From contig DASWYF010000008.1 of NCBI GenBank assembly GCA_036405135.1, forward strand, positions 1-64,000: 64,000 bases of DNA. The letters are read 5' to 3'. Below the pieces are notes generated by a model that was given only the letters and a program-made list of their open reading frames with translations, did no database searches and was not told the DNA's origin. Each line of letters begins with the position of its first letter. Position 1 is the first letter of the stretch. Of the stretch, positions 25,609 through 34,383 are shown in pieces. The stretch comes from Verrucomicrobiia bacterium. GTDB lineage: Bacteria > Verrucomicrobiota > Verrucomicrobiia > Limisphaerales > JAEYXS01. The position numbers were made by a program, and so were the translations under genes.

Positions 25609-25727
25609 TTCTTGTGGATTGTGACTGTGCCGAAACGACGTCAGAACCCAAAAAGACCGCCCTCCCAGTTCCTCACCCACTCGGCTACAGTATTTTTAAA
25701 ACCGCTCTAACCTGCTTTAACCGTCGT

Positions 25728-25755
25728 GCGACTGGTCCTCAGAGGACACAGTCGC
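25728..25755. repeat. Perfect-stem inverted repeat between convergent genes
   Basis: GCGACTG-GTCCTC-A-GAGGAC-A-CAGTCGC: two nested perfect stems (7 and 6 bp) with a single-base bulge. It lies between the RND permease and the convergent TIM-barrel gene. No T-tract follows, so it may act as a factor-independent pause, a rho-coupled end or a protein site. Confidence 0.6.
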
Positions 25756-25772
25756 GGTCCAAGAAGGCTAAT

Positions 25773-26717
25773 CTACACATCGCACACCTTCGCGGCGTGC
25801 CGGAGAGCTAAGATCGGATCATCCCACGTGGGGATAAATTCCTGGGCGACGTAGCCAGTGTAACCGGTATCTAAGATAGCACGGAGGATGGGCGGGTAAT
25901 TGATTTCTTGATGATCATCCAACTCACCACGACCGGGGCAACCTGCGGTGTGATAATGGCCGATGTAATCCTTATACATCTTGATACGGCGGATGACGTC
26001 GCCGTTCATGATCTGGACGTGGTAGATGTCGAAGAGGAGTTTGAAATTCGGTGAACCCACGGCTTTCACCAGCTCGATGCAGAAATCCACATTGTCGCCG
26101 AAGTAGCCGGGATGGCCTTTCATGGGATGCGTGTTATCGCGTGAGTTCAGGTGTTCCAGTACGAGCGTGATCTTCTTTTTCTCGGCATGGCGCATGACCT
26201 CTTTCCAGCAGTTGATGCAATTTTTGGCGCCTTGTTCAGGGTCGATCACAGCTTCGCGCATGCCGGTGAAGGTGATGACGTTCGGTGCGCCGATGTCAGC
26301 GGCAAGGTCGATGCGTTCGAGCAGTAATTTTTTTACTTCATGATGATTCGCCGGGGTGTAAGGGCCTTTCGCGAAACCGTGGCTGCCGACAAGGGATATC
26401 TTCAGACCGAGTTCTTTCACCATAGAATAAGAATCGATGCTGATGCCTTCCATGGCCACGAGGCCGATCTCTTTGCAATGCTTCGCCAGTTCCTTTTCCG
26501 GCATCGGTTTGAAGCACCAGCCCATGATGGACTGGCGGATGCGGCCTTTTTCGATGCGGTATTTGGGATCAATCTGCGCGGTGGCGGGAACAGCTTGGAC
26601 CTTGGATGTCACAGCGGCCACGCCGCCATAGGTCGCCGCGAGTGCACCGGTCTTCAGGAAATCACGGCGGCTGGTGCTGCCTTGGGAAAGGCGATCTGGC
26701 TGGGTGGCTTTCTTCAT
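25773..26717 (-). CDS. Tat-exported TIM-barrel protein, hydroxypyruvate isomerase-like
   Basis: 314 residues. A twin-arginine signal (TSRRDFLKTGALAATYG) is followed by an AP-endonuclease-2/Hyi barrel: IRQSIMGWCF, GISIDSYSM, LLERIDLAADIGAPNVITFTG, LVLEHLNSRDNTHPM (catalytic-type Glu), FKLLFDIYHVQIMNGD (metal ligands Asp and His), GHYHTAGCPGRGELD and YVAQEFIPTWDD. The ligand set E-D-H-E matches sugar isomerases/epimerases with a divalent metal. Tat export of such proteins is common in Verrucomicrobiota and Planctomycetes. The exact sugar is unknown. It faces the RND genes tail to tail. Confidence 0.9.
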   Translation of the reverse strand: MKKATQPDRLSQGSTSRRDFLKTGALAATYGGVAAVTSKVQAVPATAQIDPKYRIEKGRIRQSIMGWCFKPMPEKELAKHCKEIGLVAMEGISIDSYSMVKELGLKISLVGSHGFAKGPYTPANHHEVKKLLLERIDLAADIGAPNVITFTGMREAVIDPEQGAKNCINCWKEVMRHAEKKKITLVLEHLNSRDNTHPMKGHPGYFGDNVDFCIELVKAVGSPNFKLLFDIYHVQIMNGDVIRRIKMYKDYIGHYHTAGCPGRGELDDHQEINYPPILRAILDTGYTGYVAQEFIPTWDDPILALRHAAKVCDV

Positions 26718-26924
26718 AAAGGATGAGAGTGAAAATAGGGGCAGAGTAGGGGAAATGGAAGAGGGGAATTATGAATGCTGAGGTATGAATTATGAAGTGA
26801 GAAGGGTTCAGGTAAGCGGTGGGGAGATATATCTTTAGACAGCGGACAGGCGTAAAAAGGGCAAAAATGTCCGAAATCAGTTTTTGACAGGGCAGAAATG
26901 GCGTTTATGGTTCGCGGTTCATTT

Positions 26925-27707
26925 ATGAAGTTCATTCATATTGCAATGAAGCGGACGCTGGTCGCTGCCGGGATGTTGGCAGCGGTGTCAGGCGTGTTAT
27001 CCACCTCGGCGATGGCGCAAGCGGCTGCGGCCGCAGCTCCGGCAGCCGTAGCGAAGCCTGCTCCCAAGTGGGAAGGCAGCGCTGGCCTTGGCGTGACGCT
27101 CACGCAGGGCAACAGCGATACCGTGATGTTCAATGCGCGTCTGCAAGGCATGCGCAAGTGGGAGCAGAACGAACTGAACCTCGCGGCGGATGCGACGTAT
27201 GGCGAGGCGAACAGCGTGAAGAACAACGATTCTTTCCGCTTCTCGGTGCAATACAACCGCCTCTTCAATGAGAACCTGTATGGTTATGTGCTCGCGGATT
27301 ACCTGCATGATGACATCGCGGATGTTTCCTACCGCGTGAATGTGGGTCCCGGTCTCGGCTACTACTTCATCAAGAGCGAGCGCACCGTGCTGAGCGCAGA
27401 AGGTGGTCCGACGGTGGTGTTCGAGGACGTGGGCGGCCAATACAAGAGCTACCTGACGGCGCGTATTGGCGAGAAGTTCCAATACAAGATCAGCGATCGC
27501 GCGCGCATCTGGCAGAAGGCGGAGTTCTTGCCGCAGGTGGATGACTTCAATAACTACCTGTTCAACTTCGAGATCGGCATTGAGACGGACATCACGAAGT
27601 CCGTGAAGCTGGAGTTCTATATCGTGGACAACTACGACAATGAACCGGCTGCTGGTCGCAAGAAGAACGACATCAAGTTCGTGGCGGGTGTGAAGTACAA
27701 GTTTTAA
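26925..27707 (+). CDS. DUF481 outer-membrane beta-barrel protein (YdiY-like)
   Basis: About 260 residues. ATG 26925 (MKFIHIAMKRTLVAAGM) is chosen for its signal peptide ending SAMAQA; ATG 26898 and 26946 are alternatives. After an Ala/Pro linker comes the DUF481 barrel: KWEGSAGLGVTLTQGNSDTVMFNA, ADATYGEANSVKNNDSFRFSVQYNRLF, and the terminal aromatic KFVAGVKYKF required for BAM insertion. Family members are salt- or acid-induced outer-membrane proteins of unclear function. It is monocistronic and ends in a strong terminator. Confidence 0.88.
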   Translation: MKFIHIAMKRTLVAAGMLAAVSGVLSTSAMAQAAAAAAPAAVAKPAPKWEGSAGLGVTLTQGNSDTVMFNARLQGMRKWEQNELNLAADATYGEANSVKNNDSFRFSVQYNRLFNENLYGYVLADYLHDDIADVSYRVNVGPGLGYYFIKSERTVLSAEGGPTVVFEDVGGQYKSYLTARIGEKFQYKISDRARIWQKAEFLPQVDDFNNYLFNFEIGIETDITKSVKLEFYIVDNYDNEPAAGRKKNDIKFVAGVKYKF

Positions 27708-27728
27708 ACAGGGACTGTAGATAAAAGA

Positions 27729-27763
27729 CCCCGCCTCAGGAGTGAGGCGGGGTTTTGTATTTT
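27729..27763 (+). terminator. Terminator after the DUF481 gene
   Basis: CCCCGCCTCA-GGAG-TGAGGCGGGG (27729-27752), a perfect 10-bp stem, then TTTTGTATTTT. The preceding AAAA also lets it act weakly on the converging transcript. Confidence 0.93.
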
Positions 27764-27782
27764 ATGAGTATTGCTGAAGTGG

Positions 27783-28715
27783 TTATTTGCCTGATATGCC
27801 GAGGGTTTTCAATTCACGATCGGTGATGAGCAAGGTCAGGTGATGTTCTTGGGTGAGTTTCTTTGATAAAGCCTGTCGCTCGGGTGATTTGGAATATTCG
27901 ATGAGGAGGACGGGTTTTTGTTTCGCGGTCATCTTTTGCAAGTAACCGAGAATGTAAGCGGAGCTGTCCTTTGGCTGGAGTTTGTCGCCGTTGGTGAAGA
28001 GGTCTTCGATGCCGATGGCGCTGATGGTATCGAGGAAATCGGCGTGGGCGAGAAGTTGGGAGCCGTTCTGGGGGATGACGAGGGCTTGTGGGTTCTTGAC
28101 GCGGGCACGGGCGGCGATTGCTTTGACCCAGTCCACCATGTCGCGCCGGTAGCTCTGTTTCGTTTCAGGATTGAGCCGGTCATCGATGAATTTTTTGCCA
28201 TCGCGCTCGAAGTTTTCGAAGCCGTCCACGATGTCGAGGTAGATGCCATCGAAGCCGCGGGCTATGACGTCATCAATGGCGGTGAGCATGAGTTGCTGCC
28301 ATTCGGGGTGCCAGTAGTGGACGCGATAATTGCCTTTCCAATCAGGGTTCTCTTGTCCCAGCCATTTCGGTGCAGCGGAGGTGAGTTTCTTGCCGGTGCC
28401 CCATTCCTTGCGCCAATAGGGGCGATAGTCTTCCGCTTCACCGATGGATAGATAGGCGATGATTTTGCGGGCAGGATGGTTTTTACGAATGGCGTCGAGG
28501 TCGGCGCGTTCCCATGGAGAATCGCTGCTGAAGACGGCGTCGAGGACGATCCAGTCGCGATCACAGGCAGTGAGTTTTTCAGCGGCAGCGGATTTGGTTT
28601 TGGCGAATGAGTCGGCTTGGAGGATGTAGGCGAAGGAGGTGGGGGTGGATTGGGCAGAGGAAATTTGGGCAAAGAATAAAGGCGCAAGGAGAGTTAGGAA
28701 GAGTCGAAGTTTCAT
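27783..28715 (-). CDS. Secreted GH114-type endo-alpha-1,4-polygalactosaminidase-like protein
   Basis: 310 residues with a Sec signal (RLFLTLLAPLFFAQISSAQS). The TIM-barrel core of the GH114/TM1410 family is recognisable from FAYILQAD, KIIAYLSIGEAEDYRPYW, VHYWHPEWQQLM, ARGFDGIYLDIVDGFENF (putative acidic catalytic pair) and VIPQNGSQLL. The reference enzyme hydrolyses galactosaminogalactan-type polymers of fungi and biofilms, so a role in degrading amino-sugar exopolysaccharide is inferred. It is the last of three minus-strand genes in a row. Confidence 0.87.
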   Translation of the reverse strand: MKLRLFLTLLAPLFFAQISSAQSTPTSFAYILQADSFAKTKSAAAEKLTACDRDWIVLDAVFSSDSPWERADLDAIRKNHPARKIIAYLSIGEAEDYRPYWRKEWGTGKKLTSAAPKWLGQENPDWKGNYRVHYWHPEWQQLMLTAIDDVIARGFDGIYLDIVDGFENFERDGKKFIDDRLNPETKQSYRRDMVDWVKAIAARARVKNPQALVIPQNGSQLLAHADFLDTISAIGIEDLFTNGDKLQPKDSSAYILGYLQKMTAKQKPVLLIEYSKSPERQALSKKLTQEHHLTLLITDRELKTLGISGK

Positions 28716-28724
28716 CGGATTCAG

Positions 28725-29354
28725 TTAGGCGGACTTTCCTTGGGATTGATTGCGAGATTGTTCAAACTCTTTCTTAAGCCTGCTTATCAAGTCGTTGCCG
28801 ACGGATTTGTCGCATGAACTCCATTTTTTTGAAGTGACGAGCCAGTGCCAGAATTGGTAATCGGCGGTGGAAGGTTCGAAGGAAATAAAACCGTCCCAGA
28901 TACCGCTTTCTCCTGATCCGCCTGCTTGCATGACGATTTTCCCGTCATCCTCAATGCGGGAGATGCCTGGGTGGTGGAAAAGCGAGTCACGATGATGCGC
29001 CTTAGGAATATCGGTCCAATTAACTCTCAAGGAATTGGTGGCTGAAATCAGATTTTCCTGTCGAAAAATAGCTTCTATTAAGCGTTCTGCTTGTTTGCGT
29101 GTGACCGTCCCCATGCGCAGGTTATTATGAATGACGCGGTGGAGGGTGACTTCCCATTCATCTTCCCAATACTGTTCCAAGTACAGAGAGGGACTTTCGC
29201 CATCTTGTTCTTCTGGCAATATGTTGAGGGACTTGCCTGGACCGATGAAGCTGGCGAAAATTTGACGAGCCTCCAGTTCAGTGACTGTCTTATCAACATG
29301 CCAAGTTTCCCATTCTTTGAAGTTTTCAGTGGGATTAAAATAGGAAATTCTCAT
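28725..29354 (-). CDS. Hypothetical cytoplasmic protein
   Basis: 209 residues, no signal or membrane segment. It is rich in Trp and charged residues (FKEWETWHVDKTVTE, YLEQYWEDEWEVTLHRV, YQFWHWLVTSKKWSSCD), and a VMQAGGSGESGIWDGFISF segment looks like a beta-hairpin. No family recognised. It ends 10 bp before the GH114 gene on the same strand and starts 20 bp after the YCII gene, so a shared transcript is possible. Confidence 0.6.
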   Translation of the reverse strand: MRISYFNPTENFKEWETWHVDKTVTELEARQIFASFIGPGKSLNILPEEQDGESPSLYLEQYWEDEWEVTLHRVIHNNLRMGTVTRKQAERLIEAIFRQENLISATNSLRVNWTDIPKAHHRDSLFHHPGISRIEDDGKIVMQAGGSGESGIWDGFISFEPSTADYQFWHWLVTSKKWSSCDKSVGNDLISRLKKEFEQSRNQSQGKSA

Positions 29355-29373
29355 GGGATACGTTGGTATTGGA

Positions 29374-29769
29374 CTAGTCTCTTTTTATTGGTGTCTCATT
29401 CCCTTCCCGATAAGCCGAGGCGCGTTCGTATTCTAACGGGCGGATCTCGTAGAAGAGGCCGCATTGCATGCAGGGGTTTTGAGACGCGAGTTGGGAGGCT
29501 TCGTCCAAACTGTTTGCCACGATGAACCAGTAGCCGCCGATGATCTCTTTGGTCTCGCCGTAGGGTCCATCCGTGATGCCCTTGGTGGAGACGGTCTTGC
29601 CGGTGTTCGCGAGGCGTGTGCCGGACTTCATCTTGCCGTCCTCGATCATCTTGGTGATCCACACGTAGAAGTCATCAATGGCGGTCTGGATGCGTTCGGG
29701 CGGGAGGTTTTTATCCCATTGGCCACGAGAGATGACGAGGTATTCGGTGGAGAGATCGGCCTTGCTCAT
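29374..29769 (-). CDS. YCII/DGPF-domain protein
   Basis: About 131 residues from ATG 29769 (MSKADLSTEYLVI). ISRGQWDKNLPPERIQTAIDDFYVWITKMIEDGKMKSG, then ITDGPYGETKEIIGGYWFIVAN and SLDEASQLASQNPCM form the dimeric alpha+beta YCII/DGPF domain. This family is often linked to ECF sigma factors, but none is nearby. The Asp-His pair of YciI enzymes is not obvious, so catalytic function is doubtful. Confidence 0.85.
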   Translation of the reverse strand: MSKADLSTEYLVISRGQWDKNLPPERIQTAIDDFYVWITKMIEDGKMKSGTRLANTGKTVSTKGITDGPYGETKEIIGGYWFIVANSLDEASQLASQNPCMQCGLFYEIRPLEYERASAYREGNETPIKRD

Positions 29770-29960
29770 TGAGAAGAGGATAGCAAGGGAGGGGGAAGTT
29801 TGAAGGGGGAAAATGCAAACGTCCAACTTCCAACTCTCAACGTCCAACGTTCAGAGGGGGGAGTCGAGGCGTCAAGCCGCCTCGGGCGGAAAGCGGAGGC
29901 AAGCCTCCACACTCCAAATGGGGGGCGCCGACTGATGTCGGCGGCTGCGAAGTTTGAGTG

Positions 29961-30134
29961 AATTTTGTCTCCATGTAGCGCATATAGCGCATGGAGGGCT
30001 AACGGTGGAAGGGGAAGGATGGCAGAGTGGGCGCATGAGAAAGGCGGAATTTTGTGACGATATAGCCGATGTAGCCGATGGAAGGCTAACGTCAGCGGGG
30101 AAAATGTGGGAAGGTGGACGCAATGAATGAGAGG
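29961..30134. repeat. Imperfect tandem duplication, period 87 bp
   Basis: Unit A (29961-30047) and unit B (30048-30134) both begin AATTTTGT and share ATAGCNNATGGANGGCTAACG. Each unit carries its own pair of short internal repeats: GTAGCGCAT/ATAGCGCAT in A and ATAGCCGAT/GTAGCCGAT in B, so the internal repeat changed the same way twice within unit B. Confidence 0.7.
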
Positions 30135-30259
30135 TGGAGAGTCTTGCGGGTGTAAACGGAGATGAGCAATATGAGGAATAGCGGAATGGGAAAACATCGA
30201 ACATCCAAGCCGGTTGCACCGGCGGGCCAATATATCCAAGGTCTGATATTGAGAGATGG

Positions 30260-30304
30260 GGGCACCCCTCACCCCGGCCCTCTCCCCTCCGAGGGGCGAG
30301 GGTG
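30260..30304 (+). repeat. Dispersed CCCTCACCCCGG-type repeat, copy 1
   Basis: GGCACCCCTCACCCCGGCCC followed by CTCTCCCCTC and GAGGGGCGAG, forming a CCCCTC/GAGGGG hairpin. The same element recurs at 63400-63444, with a variant at 39095-39150. Here it lies within the apparent 5' end of a reading frame and would encode HPGPLPSEGRG. Confidence 0.8.
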
Positions 30305-30329
30305 GTGGAAGCCTCAGGGCATTTACGCG

Positions 30330-33296
30330 GTGCTGGTGTGGTGGGTAGTTTTGATGAGTTGCGTCAGCGGGTTTGGCATCGGGCAGGGGACGGTGCAGCC
30401 GGTGCCGGAGTGGATTGGGAGCGTTGGTGCAGAGGAGCAGATTTATTATCGTAAGGTGGTGAAGGTGCCGGAAGAGTTGTTACGCGGGATTCTGCTGGTG
30501 GCAGTGGAGGGGGAGGCGACGTTGTTTGTGAACGGACAGAAGGCGGGAGCGACATCGCAGCGGGAGAGGGCGGAGAGTTTTGAGGTGACGCGGTTTCTTC
30601 ACACGGGAACGAATGTGTTGGCGTTTTCGGTGAAGGGTTCAGGGAAAGCGCCGAAGTTGGCGGTGTTGTTTGAGACGACTTCGCATATGGGGGAGCAGGC
30701 GTGGGTGATCTCGGATGCGTCATGGAAGGTGAGCGGGAACCCATCGGCGAAGTGGAATGAGGTGGGATTCAATGATGTGGCGTGGAGTGCGGCGAAGAGT
30801 TTTGGGTCGATGGAGGCGAAGGATAATCCGTTTGATCCGGCGAAGGCGTTTGATGCGTACAACAGTTGGAAGCTGGCGAGTGGGGCGAAGCTGGCGACTG
30901 ATCCGGCGACGTTCCGGGTGCCTGAGGGGTTTCGCGTGGAGTTGTTGCGGTCGGCGTTGCCGGAGGAGGGTTCGTGGGTTTCGATGGCGTTTGATCCGCA
31001 GGGGAAATTGACGGTGGCACGAGAGAAGCGAGGGCTGTTGCGGATGACGATCGGAGCGACGGCGGTGGAGAGCGTGGAGGTGATCGAGGATTCACTGCTG
31101 GAGTGTCGCGGGCTGCTGTATGCGCACGGGGCGCTGTATGTGAATGCGAACAACAGCAAGGCGTTCGTGCGGCTCCGCGATACGGATGGCGACGGGAAGT
31201 TTGATGAGACGAAGGAGCTTTTGCGCACGGAGGGAACGGTGGGGCATGGGCGGAATCATGCGGTGCTGGGACCGGATGGAGCAATCTATCTGGTGCACGG
31301 AAATGATGTGCGGGTGGCGACGAACTCGCTGAGGTGGCCGCAGCCGTATCAGGATTATCAGGTGGATCAATTGATCGAGTGTCCGTGGGATCCGTATATG
31401 TTCGATGCGCAGAATACGCCGCCAGGCGGGCACATCCTGAAGACGGATGCGGAGGGGAAGGAGTGGACGCTCATCGCGGGCGGGATGCGGAATCCGCTGG
31501 ACCTCGCGTTCAATGAAGCGGGAGAGATGTTCACGTTTGATGCGGATAATGAAGGAGATCTGGGGTGTCCGTGGTATCGGCCCACGCGCGTTTTGCACGT
31601 GATTCCGGGCGCGGAGTTTGGGTGGCGTCGCGGAACGGGGATGTGGCCGGAGTATTCGCCGGATGCGCTGCCAGCGGTGGTGAATATCGGGGTGAGTTCA
31701 CCGACGGGCATTGAGTTTGGTACGAGAAGCAAATTCCCGGCGAAATATCGGAAGGCGTTGTTCATCAGTGATTGGTCTTACGGGCGGGTGCTGGCGGTGC
31801 ATCTCAGTGAAAAGGGAGCGAGTTATGCGGGCGCGACGGAGGAGTTTCTGGCGGGGCGTCCGCTGAATGTGACGGATGTGAAGTTCGGGCCGGATGGCGC
31901 GATGTATGTGCTGACGGGGGGACGGGGGACGCAGTCGGGACTCTATAGGGTGAAATACGAGGGGCAGGCAAGGGGCGAAGTCCTAAGCGCGAAGGGCGAT
32001 GAGACCGCTAAACTTAGGGAAGTGCGCAGGGAGTTGGAGGGGCTTTACTCGAGGGGGAATACTGTTTCTTCAGAGGAAGTCGTGAAGAAGGCTTGGGCGT
32101 ATTTGGGGCATGAGGATGTGTTTGTGCGGTTTGCGGCTCGGACGGCGGTGGAGCATCAGCCGGTGGGATTGTGGGCGCAGAGAGTGTTGAGTGAAAAGGG
32201 TGTTGAGAGTGGATTGAATAGCGCGATGGCGTTGGCGCGATTTGGTGGCAAAGAACATTTGGAGCCGTTGATGCGGAAGATGGAAGGATTTGAGTGGGAG
32301 AAGTTGAGCGCGGAGCAGCAGTTGGTTTTGTTGCGCGCGTATGCGGTGGCGTTTAGTCGCATGGGGGTGCCGGGGGCAAACAGCGGCGGGCGCTTGATGG
32401 CGGCGATGGAGGAACGGTATCCGGTGAAGGACTGGAGGGTGAATAACAAGTTATGCGAGCTGCTGGTGTATCTGGGCGCGCCGGAGACGGTGAAGCGGAC
32501 GATACCTTTGCTGAGTGCTGCGACGGAGCCGAATGATCGGCTGAATTATTTGTTCTTCCTGCGCAATGTGACGAGTGGTTGGACGGTGGCGGAGCGGCGA
32601 ACGTATTTTGAGGCGTTGAATCGTGCGGAGGAGTTTTCGGGCGGGAGATATTATGGGTTCTCACTGCAGACGATCCGTGCGGAGGTGACGGAGCAGTTGA
32701 CGCTGGCAGAAAGGTCGGCGCTGGCGGATGTGTTGCTTGCGCCGGTGAAGGAGAAGTTGCCGGAGTTGCCTCCTGCGCAATTCGTGAAGGAGTGGAAGAT
32801 GGAGGAGTTGCTGCCGATGCTGGGTGAGGTGGCGAAGGGGCGGTCTTTTGAGAATGGGCGCGCGGCGTTTAGGCAGGCGCAGTGCGTGGCGTGTCACCGG
32901 TTTTCGTCAGACCGTGCGATGGGTGGTAGCGTGGTGGGGCCGGATCTGGCGGGGGTAAGTGGCAGGTTTCCGCGGGCGGATATGTTGGATCACATCATGA
33001 ATCCATCGAAGGTGATCGATGAGAAATTCCGGCTGACACGGTTCAAGCTGCGGGATGGTGAGATGATCGAAGGAACTTTGGAACGTGAAGAGGCGGGGAC
33101 GATGTTTGTGCGGGCGAATCCGCTAGCGAAGGAACTGACGACGGTGAAGCGCGCAAATGTGGTGAGCGTGGCGGAGTCGCGAATGTCGGCGATGCCGGAG
33201 GGGTTGCTGAATGTGTTGAAGCGGGAGGATGTGCTGGATCTGCTGGCGTATTTTGAAGCGGAGGGGAATTCTAAACATACAGTGTTCAAGAAATGA
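30330..33296 (+). CDS. PVC-type secreted haem protein: sugar-dehydrogenase-like propeller, HEAT-like repeats, C-terminal cytochrome c
   Basis: About 988 residues. GTG 30330 gives a signal peptide (VLVWWVVLMSCVSGFGI); the frame extends to 30162 but that part is translated repeat DNA. In order: a galactose-binding-like jelly roll (GEATLFVNGQKAG, TGTNVLAFSVKG), a glucose/sorbosone-dehydrogenase-like propeller (FRVPEGFRVELL, GRNHAVLGPDGAIY, GGMRNPLDLAFNEAGEMF), an alpha-helical HEAT-like region, and a cytochrome c domain with CVACH (about residue 853) and GPDLAGVSGRFPRADMLDHIMNPS. This order is the PVC-specific membrane-bound dehydrogenase architecture, presumably oxidising sugars or alcohols and passing electrons to the haem. 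An ATGA overlaps the next frame. Confidence 0.9.
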   Translation: MLVWWVVLMSCVSGFGIGQGTVQPVPEWIGSVGAEEQIYYRKVVKVPEELLRGILLVAVEGEATLFVNGQKAGATSQRERAESFEVTRFLHTGTNVLAFSVKGSGKAPKLAVLFETTSHMGEQAWVISDASWKVSGNPSAKWNEVGFNDVAWSAAKSFGSMEAKDNPFDPAKAFDAYNSWKLASGAKLATDPATFRVPEGFRVELLRSALPEEGSWVSMAFDPQGKLTVAREKRGLLRMTIGATAVESVEVIEDSLLECRGLLYAHGALYVNANNSKAFVRLRDTDGDGKFDETKELLRTEGTVGHGRNHAVLGPDGAIYLVHGNDVRVATNSLRWPQPYQDYQVDQLIECPWDPYMFDAQNTPPGGHILKTDAEGKEWTLIAGGMRNPLDLAFNEAGEMFTFDADNEGDLGCPWYRPTRVLHVIPGAEFGWRRGTGMWPEYSPDALPAVVNIGVSSPTGIEFGTRSKFPAKYRKALFISDWSYGRVLAVHLSEKGASYAGATEEFLAGRPLNVTDVKFGPDGAMYVLTGGRGTQSGLYRVKYEGQARGEVLSAKGDETAKLREVRRELEGLYSRGNTVSSEEVVKKAWAYLGHEDVFVRFAARTAVEHQPVGLWAQRVLSEKGVESGLNSAMALARFGGKEHLEPLMRKMEGFEWEKLSAEQQLVLLRAYAVAFSRMGVPGANSGGRLMAAMEERYPVKDWRVNNKLCELLVYLGAPETVKRTIPLLSAATEPNDRLNYLFFLRNVTSGWTVAERRTYFEALNRAEEFSGGRYYGFSLQTIRAEVTEQLTLAERSALADVLLAPVKEKLPELPPAQFVKEWKMEELLPMLGEVAKGRSFENGRAAFRQAQCVACHRFSSDRAMGGSVVGPDLAGVSGRFPRADMLDHIMNPSKVIDEKFRLTRFKLRDGEMIEGTLEREEAGTMFVRANPLAKELTTVKRANVVSVAESRMSAMPEGLLNVLKREDVLDLLAYFEAEGNSKHTVFKK

Positions 33297-33346
33297 AAAA
33301 CATTGCCGGAATTTTAGAAACGGGTGAAATGGACGGCATCAAATCC

Positions 33347-34366
33347 ATGAAAACGACGTTGCTTACTTTATTCGCGGTGACTGCTTTTGCATGTTTCTCC
33401 ATAGCGCAAACAAATGCGCCGGTGGCAGAACGCAAACCTTCGGATGGGCCTTTCCAACCGCAAGTGATCAAGCCCGGTGGTATGATCATCCCGCTCTACA
33501 AGCCGGATTCGCCGTTGCTGAAGAAGGAGCGCATCCATGAGGCGGAGAAGTATAATTCGCAGGGGAACAGCAAGAGCATCATCAATGTCATCAACATTCA
33601 CAATCCGTCCATCGAGGTGCATCTGGCAAAGGATCGTTCGCTGAATGGTGCGGCGATGATCGTGGCGCCGGGTGGCGGGCATAAGATTTTGTGGGTGGGG
33701 CCGGAAGGTGCGGATTACGTTGAGACGAATGACAAGCTGGGTGTCTCGACGATCATCTTGCGCAATCGTTTGCGCGTGGATGGTTACGAGCCGACGACGG
33801 ATGCGGTGAATGATGCGCTGCAGGCGATCCGTATAGTGCGCTCGAAGGCGAAGGAGTGGAATCTGGACCCGAACAAGATCGGTATCGTGGGTTTTTCAGC
33901 GGGTGCGGAACTTTCATCGCCAGCGGCGTTGTTCTTCGAGGAGTTTGAGAAGAAGAACAATGACCCGAGCGATCCGCTCTCGAAGTTTTCAGCACGCCCG
34001 GATTTCGTAGGAGTGATCTATCCGGGACCGACGCCGTTCACGAAGGCGCCGGAGACGGCGATTCCCGTGAATGTGCCGCCGAGCTTCCTCGCGTGCGCGG
34101 GCACGGGTGACAAGGGGCATACGATCTGGGCGGTGGATTATTTCAACGCGATGCTAAAGGCGAATGTGCCGAATCTGGAGATGCACATCTATGGTCGCGG
34201 CGTGCATGCGGTGAAGCGGAGCAATGCGCCGGATGCAATCCCATACGCGAAGTGGTTCGACCGATATGTTGAGTGGTTCACGGACTTGGGCTTCTTGGGC
34301 AAACCGGGTGAGGAGACGAAGGCCGCGAAGGAAGTCGCGGCCTACGCCAAGAAAGTGAAGAAATAA
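33347..34366 (+). CDS. Secreted alpha/beta-hydrolase (esterase-like)
   Basis: About 339 residues from ATG 33347, which starts a signal peptide (KTTLLTLFAVTAFACFSIAQ). ATG 33293 overlaps the previous stop (ATGA) and would add 18 residues. AAMIVAPGGGHKIL holds an oxyanion-type GGG, GIVGFSAGAELSSPAAL the nucleophile Ser, and HIYGRGVHAVKR the likely catalytic His. It resembles BD-FAE/acetyl-xylan-esterase-like enzymes that deacetylate plant polysaccharide. It follows the haem propeller gene closely and is probably co-transcribed. Confidence 0.85.
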   Translation: MKTTLLTLFAVTAFACFSIAQTNAPVAERKPSDGPFQPQVIKPGGMIIPLYKPDSPLLKKERIHEAEKYNSQGNSKSIINVINIHNPSIEVHLAKDRSLNGAAMIVAPGGGHKILWVGPEGADYVETNDKLGVSTIILRNRLRVDGYEPTTDAVNDALQAIRIVRSKAKEWNLDPNKIGIVGFSAGAELSSPAALFFEEFEKKNNDPSDPLSKFSARPDFVGVIYPGPTPFTKAPETAIPVNVPPSFLACAGTGDKGHTIWAVDYFNAMLKANVPNLEMHIYGRGVHAVKRSNAPDAIPYAKWFDRYVEWFTDLGFLGKPGEETKAAKEVAAYAKKVKK

Positions 34367-34383
34367 TTTACTGCGCAGTAAAT

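Larger units (their letters stand above)
29770..30329. other. Repeat-rich intergenic region
   Basis: 560 bp between the divergent YCII gene and the PVC-type propeller gene. It holds small hairpins (GGAGGC-AA-GCCTCC near 29900; GCCGAC-TGAT-GTCGGC near 29930), an 87-bp imperfect tandem duplication (29961-30134) and a copy of the long GC-rich dispersed repeat (30260-30304). No gene is supported. Confidence 0.6.

Noticed and set aside
25728..25755. Rho-independent terminator between the RND permease and the TIM-barrel gene
   Set aside because: The stem is strong but no T-tract follows on either strand, so it is listed only as an inverted repeat.
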